Assembly (NCBI RefSeq): GCF_030169785.1
Contig: NZ_CP125854.1
Location: forward strand, 1,488,001-1,552,000
Source: Bdellovibrio sp. 22V
GTDB lineage: Bacteria > Bdellovibrionota > Bdellovibrionia > Bdellovibrionales > Bdellovibrionaceae
DNA: 64,000 nucleotides
Direction of reading: 5' to 3'
Part shown: in pieces, positions 58,270-64,000 of the stretch
How positions within the stretch are numbered: position 1 is the stretch's first letter
Layout of the letters: each line of letters starts with the position of its first letter
Notes under the pieces: generated by a model
The model's input: the letters and a program-made list of their open reading frames with translations, nothing else
The model's database searches: none
Told to the model about the DNA's origin: nothing
Translations under genes and position numbers: made by a program

Positions 58270-58845
58270 ATGACTGATAGAATGCGTTTATTTTTACGAA
58301 CAATGGCTTTTGGATTTGTGGCGTTTGCGATTTTGGCAGCCGAGCTCTCTCTTGTTGGAGTTCAGCGCCAGGCTCTCATAATGAGACAGCCGACAAGCGG
58401 CGTCTCTGTTTACAAAATGCCCAAGCGCCAAATGCTTGAGATGAATATGCGGTCGGCAAAACGCTGGGCTGAAAGGCTCGATGCTCAGTCCCTGCATATT
58501 CTTTCGGTTTCGTCGATGAGCGGTTTTGATCGCTGGCGTCGGGGAGTGGACATCGACTCTATGAAAACCCAATACTCGCAAGATATGATCGCGCACTTAA
58601 AAGCGATGACTTCGATTTTAAAAATACGTCGGGAAAAAGGCGGCTTTGCAAAGCTCCAAGAATTCGACTTCCAAAATATGATTCGTAAAAGTGATTATTT
58701 ACTTTCATTGAGTGTCACAAAATCTTGTATTGAACACTTAAGCAATGAGGGAGATTCAACCGAACTCGTTCGCGAAGTCCTGGCGTCTTACAATCAAGAA
58801 CGCATGCAGTTCGATCACAAAATGATTTCTATTGCCGAAAACTAA
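58270..58845 (+). CDS. Hypothetical protein with N-terminal membrane anchor
   Basis: A 191-residue protein with an N-terminal hydrophobic helix (FGFVAFAILAAELSLVGV) and an otherwise charged, mostly helical body (MRSAKRWAERLDAQSLHIL, MIAHLKAMTSILKIRREKGG). Starts at 58270 and 58282 are possible. A second exact copy of the TCTCA palindrome lies inside the gene at 58372 and overlaps an in-frame ATG at 58381; that later start would lose the anchor. No family recognised. It is followed by a terminator at 58847-58867. Confidence 0.6.
   Translation: MTDRMRLFLRTMAFGFVAFAILAAELSLVGVQRQALIMRQPTSGVSVYKMPKRQMLEMNMRSAKRWAERLDAQSLHILSVSSMSGFDRWRRGVDIDSMKTQYSQDMIAHLKAMTSILKIRREKGGFAKLQEFDFQNMIRKSDYLLSLSVTKSCIEHLSNEGDSTELVREVLASYNQERMQFDHKMISIAEN
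58372..58388. promoter_or_regulatory. TCTCA-N3-TGAGA palindrome inside the gene at 58270 (copy 6)
   Basis: Exact core TCTCA-TAA-TGAGA followed by CA, 147 bp from copy 5. Paired sites 147 bp apart (14 helical turns) could allow DNA looping; the in-gene place makes this less sure than the other copies. Confidence 0.4.
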
Positions 58846-58846
58846 A

Positions 58847-58867
58847 AAGGGCGCGAAGAGCGCCCTT
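58847..58867. terminator. Rho-independent terminator, bidirectional
   Basis: An 8-bp stem AAGGGCGC/GCGCCCTT with loop GAAGA, between the convergent genes ending at 58845 and 58875. Confidence 0.8.
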
Positions 58868-58874
58868 CCCAAAA

Positions 58875-59156
58875 CTACATACATTTTTTTCTAGCGAAAA
58901 TCGATGTCGAAGACGCATGCGCGCGGGCTACGAGGTCGTCGTTCGCAAAAACTCTATAAACGACACCAGAATTCGTTTTTGTGATGGTTCCAACATAACC
59001 CTCATCCGAATGAAAGCTCGACCCGCAAGCCATGTTCACCATGCCGATAGCCCACTGACTTTCGCTGGGAAAATCCAGATGCACAGTCGTTTCTCCGACT
59101 TGGGCAGAGGCATAAGAACCGACAAAGATTGCAGCCATTACAATTATTTTTTTCAT
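58875..59156 (-). CDS. Small secreted protein with three Cys
   Basis: A 93-residue protein with a signal peptide (ends SYASA, mature from QVGETT). Mature part: beta-rich (ETTVHLDFPSESQWAIGMV, VVYRVFANDD) with one Cys in MACGSS and one in the last residues (RKKCM), which may form a disulfide. GGAG precedes the ATG. No family recognised. Similar small exported proteins follow at 60644 and 61221. Confidence 0.7.
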   Translation of the reverse strand: MKKIIVMAAIFVGSYASAQVGETTVHLDFPSESQWAIGMVNMACGSSFHSDEGYVGTITKTNSGVVYRVFANDDLVARAHASSTSIFARKKCM

Positions 59157-59261
59157 CGCATTATCTCCATTTTTTGAATTGTGGGCCTAACTAAATTTAA
59201 ATCCTGAGGGATGTCAGGTTTTTTTCTTGAAAGAATCAGGCATGTAATGGGCTTTGCGAAC

Positions 59262-59298
59262 GGCAAAAAAAAAGCCCCTGCTTTTGGCAGAGGCTTTT
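59262..59298 (-). terminator. Rho-independent terminator of citrate synthase
   Basis: On the minus strand the stem AAAAGCC-CTGC/GCAG-GGCTTTT (one mismatch, loop of 5) is followed by a run of nine T. It lies 25 nt downstream of the gltA stop. Confidence 0.9.
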
Positions 59299-59322
59299 GG
59301 GGGCTTATTAAGAAGCAATTTC

Positions 59323-60489
59323 CTATTTGCGTTCGCTGATAGGAGTCACTTTGCGTTGCTCCTTACCTACGTACTCAGAAAGAGGACGGATGATACGGTT
59401 GTCAGCGGCTTGCTCCATGATGTGAGCAGACCAGCCTGTTGTACGTGCCATCACGAAGATCGGAGTAAAGAAGTCGATGTCAAAGCCCATCATGTAGTAA
59501 GCAGGGCCTGCTGGGAAGTCGAGGTTCGGGTAGATCTTCTTCTTCTCAACCATCACTTTTTCAAGCGCAGCGTACATTTGCATCCATTTTTGCTCGCCCG
59601 TCACGTCAGCCATGACTTGCGCATATTTTCTCATTGTCGGAACGCGAGAGTCACCAGAGCGGTAAACGCGGTGACCGAAGCCCATGACTTTTTTCTTCTG
59701 AGCAAGAGCATCCAGCATCCACTGTTCTGCTTTCGCAGGGTCCGCGATCTCTTTCATCATGTGCATAACCATTTCGTTTGCACCACCATGCAAAGGACCT
59801 TTCAACGCGCCGATACCCGCCACGGTTGCAGAGTAGATATCAGATTGAGTTGAAGTCACAACACGTGCCGTGAAAGTCGAAGCGTTGAAGCTGTGTTCAG
59901 CGTAAAGAATCAAAGAAACGTCGAAAGCTTTCACGACTTCTTTTTGTGGAACTTTGCCGAAGCACATGTGGAAGAAGTTTTCAGCGATAGACAAATCCGC
60001 TTTTGGAGGAATGAAATCCAAACCTTTTTTGAAACGGTAGTCTGCCGCAACCATTGTCGGGATTTTCGCCAACAACATCATCGCTTTGTCCATGTTTGTT
60101 GCAGGAGAAGAGTCCCAGATACGTGCATCTTCCGCGCCCAAGAAAGAAACAGCCGTGCGGATAGAATCCATAGGGTGGCATTTTTGCGGAAGAGCTTTGA
60201 TCACGTTCAACAAAGTTGTGGAGATCTCGCGGTAGCCGCGCTCTTTTTTCGTGAAGTCCGCCAATTGCGAAGCTGTCGGCAATTCGCCGTTGTACATCAA
60301 GAAAGCCACTTCTTCGAAAGAGCAGTTTTCAGCCAAGTCTTGAACTGGGTAACCGCGGTAGATCAAAGAGTTTGTGTGAGGGTTTACTTTAGATACGGAA
60401 GACGTATCCATCACAACGCCTTCAAGACCTTTTTTAACGTTCATCTTCTCTGGTTCTGGAACGTAATCTGGATTGATATACTCAGCCAT
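59323..60489 (-). CDS. gltA: Citrate synthase
   Basis: A 388-residue short-type citrate synthase. The active-site parts are GPLHGGANE (His), VMGFGHRVY (His), and LDFPAGPAYYMMG (Asp), with SAHIMEQ and RIIRPLSEYVG near the end. It joins acetyl-CoA and oxaloacetate at the entry of the TCA cycle. The length and the R in GHRVY also occur in 2-methylcitrate synthases, so dual specificity is possible. The ribosome site GGAGG is 6 nt from the ATG. Codon use is biased as expected for an abundant enzyme. Single gene with its own terminator. Confidence 0.94.
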   Translation of the reverse strand: MAEYINPDYVPEPEKMNVKKGLEGVVMDTSSVSKVNPHTNSLIYRGYPVQDLAENCSFEEVAFLMYNGELPTASQLADFTKKERGYREISTTLLNVIKALPQKCHPMDSIRTAVSFLGAEDARIWDSSPATNMDKAMMLLAKIPTMVAADYRFKKGLDFIPPKADLSIAENFFHMCFGKVPQKEVVKAFDVSLILYAEHSFNASTFTARVVTSTQSDIYSATVAGIGALKGPLHGGANEMVMHMMKEIADPAKAEQWMLDALAQKKKVMGFGHRVYRSGDSRVPTMRKYAQVMADVTGEQKWMQMYAALEKVMVEKKKIYPNLDFPAGPAYYMMGFDIDFFTPIFVMARTTGWSAHIMEQAADNRIIRPLSEYVGKEQRKVTPISERK

Positions 60490-60643
60490 TTTTCCTCCGC
60501 TGCGATGCCTCGCCCGAAATAGGAGCGATGCGTAATTTATGTTAAAAATGATGGTTCAAGCTAGCTCGCACCTGGAGATCGGTCAATAGCCGACCCCCAG
60601 AAATACCCGGTTTGCTTGGCGCGGCGAGGGCGTGGCACTAAGA

Positions 60644-61195
60644 TTAACAGCCGGAGCCTTCCATGATGATTTGATGGATCACGCCGTTTTCGGTGTCCAT
60701 GATAAGAAGAGACGGGAACGTGACTCCGCATTGAACTGCGCCCATGGGAGCGACGCCGTACTTGACGGATTTGATCGAGCGAAGAATTTGGAAAGCTCTG
60801 TTTAATTTAAGCATGCCGTCGGCGAACGTGATCTTGTCTTTGTCTGTTTGTTCGCCTTCTTCGAGAGCGACTTCCAAAGCGTTAGAGACATAACCATAAG
60901 CTCCGCCGGCTGTTTCAAGTCCCCACATCATGCCATCAGCGCCCCAAAGTTCGTAAGTATTTGTCGTCCAGTTAGCTTCGAAATCCTCTTCAGATTCGAT
61001 GCTGCCTTCTTGCAGGGCGAATTCCAAAAGCATTTTCTTCGTATCGGCTTGTGGCGTGACTTTGTATTCCTGCGAACCTTGCGCCGTTTCCGCAAGAAGA
61101 TTGGCGGCAAAACGAATGCGGTCTTCGATACCTTTATTTTTTGCGAACACAGACGTGGAAGCGAGAAGAGAAAGAACAAAAATCATAGTTTTCAT
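60644..61195 (-). CDS. Exported hypothetical protein
   Basis: A 183-residue protein with a signal peptide (ends TSVFA). The mature part is mostly helical and acidic (ALQEGSIESEEDFEANW, LEVALEEGEQTDKDK), with AMGAVQC-like MGAVQCGVTFP and a C-terminal SGC; its two Cys may pair. No family recognised. It lies 25 nt downstream of the next small secreted protein gene (61221) and may be co-transcribed with it. Confidence 0.7.
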   Translation of the reverse strand: MKTMIFVLSLLASTSVFAKNKGIEDRIRFAANLLAETAQGSQEYKVTPQADTKKMLLEFALQEGSIESEEDFEANWTTNTYELWGADGMMWGLETAGGAYGYVSNALEVALEEGEQTDKDKITFADGMLKLNRAFQILRSIKSVKYGVAPMGAVQCGVTFPSLLIMDTENGVIHQIIMEGSGC

Positions 61196-61220
61196 AAAAT
61201 CTACCTTTTATTTATTAGTT

Positions 61221-61565
61221 TTAATTTTTAAAGAATTGAGTTGAGCAACGGTTGATGACGACTTTTTCTGAGATTTCGTTCGGACCATCTCTGAAAACGT
61301 AAGAGATCGCGTCAGGGCCGTGATAGTAAGCCTCTTCCAGCCACTCTTCATCCCAGTTAAAAACATCGTCGTTAAAAAGTTCTAAAACAGCAGAGCGCGG
61401 ACCGGTGAAACAAGCGGATCCCATCATCAAAGCGCCGGCGCATTCGAAGTGTCCGTCCTCGCTGGCAGCATCATAGATTTTGCCATTTTCTTTGCAGTAA
61501 ACGGCAGCGTGAGCTTGGAAAGAAAGACCTAGAAACAAGAAACTGATCAAAGCGTAAGATTTCAT
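61221..61565 (-). CDS. Small secreted Cys-containing protein
   Basis: A 114-residue protein with a signal peptide (ends QAHA). Four Cys in the mature part (VYCKENG, HFECAG, SACFTG, NRCSTQ) suggest two disulfides. The sequence is acidic and rich in aromatic residues (WDEEWLEEAYYHGPD). No family recognised. AAGAGGTG precedes the ATG. Confidence 0.72.
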   Translation of the reverse strand: MKSYALISFLFLGLSFQAHAAVYCKENGKIYDAASEDGHFECAGALMMGSACFTGPRSAVLELFNDDVFNWDEEWLEEAYYHGPDAISYVFRDGPNEISEKVVINRCSTQFFKN

Positions 61566-61658
61566 TTCGCACCTCTTTATGGCGCTTCTTATAGCGAACC
61601 GATGGCGCGCCGTGAAATGAATAAAACGCTAATATATATGCATACAATGAATGATTTA

Positions 61659-61693
61659 AAAAAAGAGCCGGCTCTCTGGGATGTAGAGCCGGC
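61659..61693 (-). terminator. Rho-independent terminator of the M23 peptidase
   Basis: On the minus strand a 9-bp stem GCCGGCTCT/AGAGCCGGC with a 9-nt loop is followed by an eight-base run of T. It lies 12 nt after the peptidase stop. Confidence 0.88.
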
Positions 61694-61704
61694 CAAGAGG
61701 GATT

Positions 61705-62772
61705 TTAAACGTTCAAGCTAAAGGCTTTAATAAAAGCGGCTACAGTGTCCAGCAAGGAGCCGATGATCGTGCGCGGATTTACAGGCGTATATCCACGCTT
61801 GGCAGATGTATGAGTTTCAAAGTGCAAGTGCGGAGCCGTACCGATACCCGTGTTCCCTGAGAGAGCAATCAAGCTGCCTTGAACCACGTTCGTGCCGGCC
61901 TTTGTTTTAAACTCTGAAAGATGCGCGTAAACGGTTTGCATCTTTGATTTCGGGTGAACCACGATAACATAGTGACCGTAGCCCTTGAGTTTCTTCGTCA
62001 GACGATTTCTTTCAGAACGTGTGGCAATCACACGGCCATCGAGCACGCTTACAATCGGTGTGCCCGTTTTTGCGCGAAGATCGATTCCTTTATGCAAACG
62101 GCGCTTCCTCAAAACGGGGTGTCTGCGCATGCCGAATTCACTTGTGGCAACAAGGCAGCCGCGTCCGCAGTTTTGAATCGGGCTGATCACTTGACCACGC
62201 ACAGAGATTTTTTCAACAAGGTCCCACGTCTTTTCCTGGCGCAATCTTTCAACATGATTTGAAAGAGTATTAATGTGAGTAAGGTCGCCGGCCAAACGGA
62301 AAGAATCATAGGACTGAATCACAGCATCGCCATTAGATTCAAGAGCCGACATCGTACTTAAAGAGTGCAAAGGCGCGCAGAAGTCCGTGCGGTCCGCGAT
62401 TTCATCTTCGCGCACGTCTTCGTCCATCGCATCCACAATCGTCAAGCCGCAGATAAATTCAAGATTTGTTTTAATGTCTCTGGAGCCCGCGGGCAAGTAA
62501 GGAAACTTCAGACGCTCCGGGCTTGTTTGTGAGTGAGTAAAAGCGCGATTCGCATCCAAAACATCAATCGATAAAATACTTTCTTCAGGAAGTTCTAAGG
62601 CTGGTTTTAAAACTTGGCGGCCGTCCGTACGCACTGTTGGAAGATAGAGCTGAACGGAGGAGCTGTTCGTCAGATAAAGGGTGTCGTTGATTTCGTCAAA
62701 AGCCATGGCTGCGGGAGCCGCAAGACTTGAAAGAACAAGTGCGCTCAGCGCCTTTGGAATCCATCTTTTCAT
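61705..62772 (-). CDS. Exported M23 (LytM-type) peptidase
   Basis: A 355-residue protein with a signal peptide (ends PAAMA). A specific N-terminal half (about 25-195) precedes the M23 domain (about 200-330): FGMRRHPVL, LHKGIDLRAKTGTPI (metal His and Asp), YAHLSEF, and TAPHLHFETH (metal HxH). All zinc ligands are present, so it should be an active peptidoglycan endopeptidase. Cutting its own wall or a prey wall are both possible. A Cys pair around IQNCGRGCLV precedes the domain. GAGGAGG precedes the ATG. Confidence 0.92.
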   Translation of the reverse strand: MKRWIPKALSALVLSSLAAPAAMAFDEINDTLYLTNSSSVQLYLPTVRTDGRQVLKPALELPEESILSIDVLDANRAFTHSQTSPERLKFPYLPAGSRDIKTNLEFICGLTIVDAMDEDVREDEIADRTDFCAPLHSLSTMSALESNGDAVIQSYDSFRLAGDLTHINTLSNHVERLRQEKTWDLVEKISVRGQVISPIQNCGRGCLVATSEFGMRRHPVLRKRRLHKGIDLRAKTGTPIVSVLDGRVIATRSERNRLTKKLKGYGHYVIVVHPKSKMQTVYAHLSEFKTKAGTNVVQGSLIALSGNTGIGTAPHLHFETHTSAKRGYTPVNPRTIIGSLLDTVAAFIKAFSLNV

Positions 62773-62919
62773 AAAACCTCCTCAGGGACGTTCCGGTATG
62801 GCAAGCCCTATTGCGAAGACCGGGCCAGGAAGGTGAGGAGGCTCTCATTTGCGTGTGAGTGGAAAATGCCCTGTTAAACTTCTTAGCAGAGGGCCCTTTT
62901 GGGGCACTCGAAAGAAATC

Positions 62920-64000
62920 TTAAACGGTCTCCGTTATGGGCTGTGCAGAGGCATTTTGTTTAATGAGCCCGTGTGCGGCCTTTTCGTAAAAGCCCTTCGC
63001 ACTGATAAGACGTGCGGAAAAGTTTGCAATCAACGAGGAAAGCATTAAGTACAAAATGATTTCGTGGGAGTCACTCATCTCAAGCACCAAAACAAATGAA
63101 GTGAAAGGAGTGCGCGAAATTCCCGTGAGGAACGCCACCATTCCCACCATGATCATCAGCTTCATGCTGGCAAAGCCAAAGAGGCTGCTAAGATATTGTC
63201 CCAAAGCTGCGCCACTGGACAGAGCGGGTGCAAACACACCGCCCACCACGCCACCGATATAGGTGAAGAGGTTTCCGAAAATACGCGCAATCGGCAAAAG
63301 AGGATCGACGGGACCGGTGGGATTTTTAAGAAGATCCACCATCACGGTTTTACCTGCTCCAATTGTTGAAGGCCCGCAAAACCAAATCGTCAAACTCAAC
63401 AGAGCACCGCAAAGAGCCGTCAAAAAAACCTTCAGCCAAAAGTTTTTTTGACTGCGCCAGGTTGTGAAACGAAACAGAAATTCAGCAAACAGACTTCCAA
63501 GAACACCGACGATGCCCGCAATGATGATCGTTTGATAAAAGACCTCGCCGGGAAGAGTCCCAAAATTGGAATCACCCAGATAAAGATAATTTCCTAAAAA
63601 CAATTGCGCCAGAATACCCGCGATGATAACCGCCTGGAAAACCGCCGTACGCACGGTGCTAATATGCGCTTTAGAGAGTTCTTCAATCGCAAAAACGATT
63701 CCCCCTAAAGGAGTATTAAACGCTGACGCCAAACCCGCGGCACCTCCCGCCAGAATCATCGCAGGTAATTGCGGTCGCGGAAAACGACGAGGCCACAAGC
63801 GGGAGAATTGATAAAACACCGCAGTTGAAACCTGCAAAGTCGGTCCCTCTCGGCCGGTAACACCGCCGCCTAAAACGCAGATCGAAGACGCGAGGATTTT
63901 AATAAAAATCATGCGCACGCCGAGAAGCTTTTTTAAAAAGGGATGGTTTTCTTGTGAAAGCTCAACGGCCGCGACAACCTGAGGAATCCCACTGCCAATA
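62920..64000 (-). CDS. ClC-family chloride/proton transporter, 5' truncated
   Basis: The frame continues through the right window edge, so the start is missing. Landmarks: GSGIPQ (at the window edge), GREGPTLQ with the gating Glu, and FAIEELSKAH with the proton-pathway Glu (like E203 of E. coli ClcA), followed by GGVFAPALSSGAALG. Both Glu residues present point to a H+/Cl- antiporter rather than a channel. No CBS domains follow the membrane part. The role in predatory bacteria is unknown; acid resistance is the usual one. Confidence 0.92.
   Translation of the reverse strand, partial: IGSGIPQVVAAVELSQENHPFLKKLLGVRMIFIKILASSICVLGGGVTGREGPTLQVSTAVFYQFSRLWPRRFPRPQLPAMILAGGAAGLASAFNTPLGGIVFAIEELSKAHISTVRTAVFQAVIIAGILAQLFLGNYLYLGDSNFGTLPGEVFYQTIIIAGIVGVLGSLFAEFLFRFTTWRSQKNFWLKVFLTALCGALLSLTIWFCGPSTIGAGKTVMVDLLKNPTGPVDPLLPIARIFGNLFTYIGGVVGGVFAPALSSGAALGQYLSSLFGFASMKLMIMVGMVAFLTGISRTPFTSFVLVLEMSDSHEIILYLMLSSLIANFSARLISAKGFYEKAAHGLIKQNASAQPITETV

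Noticed and set aside
62885-62912. Stem GAGGGCCC/GGGCACTC after the ClC gene as terminator
   Set aside because: The stem has a mismatch and no T-run follows on the minus strand.
1-64000. CRISPR arrays, transposase genes, prophage genes, rRNA or tRNA genes
   Set aside because: None seen: no regularly spaced repeats, no transposase or integrase motifs, and no RNA gene signatures.

Overview
The window reads as chromosomal DNA of a predatory, Bdellovibrio-like bacterium (Bdellovibrionota). The evidence is a dense array of genes for exported hydrolases (two subtilisin-type and two trypsin-type proteases, an M23 peptidase, a PhoD-type phosphatase and a sulfatase-fold enzyme), PilZ proteins, many short exported proteins with no recognisable family, and lipoprotein signals of unusual form. 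Genes are tightly packed, often with 1-30 nt overlaps. No rRNA, tRNA, CRISPR array, prophage or insertion sequence was found.

Layout. 1-2.8 kb: the end of a fused ABCC-type exporter. 2.9-7.8 kb: a small Lys/Ala-rich secreted protein, then an overlapping operon of an LtaS-like enzyme with an OmpR/HK two-component pair. 7.9-11.7 kb: tatA-selD-mnmH (selenium use for tRNA), an FKBP lipoprotein and pdxH, ending in a perfect 36-bp inverted repeat. 12-18.1 kb: GNAT, ApaG, EEP hydrolase, M17 aminopeptidase, a conserved unknown and a DUF502 protein. 18.3-21.2 kb: a subtilisin fused to a PilZ domain and a trypsin-like protease. 21.3-28.5 kb: mgtE, a split ABCC-type exporter pair with a 2-oxoglutarate oxygenase, and a divergent Tat-exported flavin oxidase. 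28.5-36.8 kb: exported proteins, a trypsin-like lipoprotein, a LuxR-type two-component pair, a BNR-type protein and an outer-membrane protein. 36.9-42.5 kb: an exported cluster with CxxCH haem motifs, a Tat-signal DUF1501-like protein, lipoproteins and YceI. 42.5-50.2 kb: a second subtilisin, a VWA lipoprotein, outer-membrane proteins, a PilZ membrane protein and folE. 50.2-56.4 kb: pepN, VOC, a Fur-family/ahpC/ahpD peroxide operon, a truncated haemoglobin and a MerR regulator. 56.5-64 kb: hydrolase, PhoD, small exported proteins, citrate synthase, M23 peptidase and a ClC transporter cut by the window edge.

The most interesting signal is a palindrome, TGTCTCA-N3-TGAGACA. Its 10-base core TCTCA-N3-TGAGA occurs exactly five times, where chance predicts about 0.06 in 64 kb. 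Four of these, plus a one-mismatch copy, lie in divergent intergenic regions. All but one or two of the flanking genes encode exported or membrane proteins: protease-PilZ/DUF502, S1 lipoprotein/TULIP-like protein, haem cluster/outer-membrane protein, haem-barrel/PilZ protein, and PhoD/hypothetical. A variant lies upstream of the VWA lipoprotein. This looks like the operator of an undescribed envelope regulon. Linked to it, three lipoproteins share an atypical [YF]QNC lipobox.
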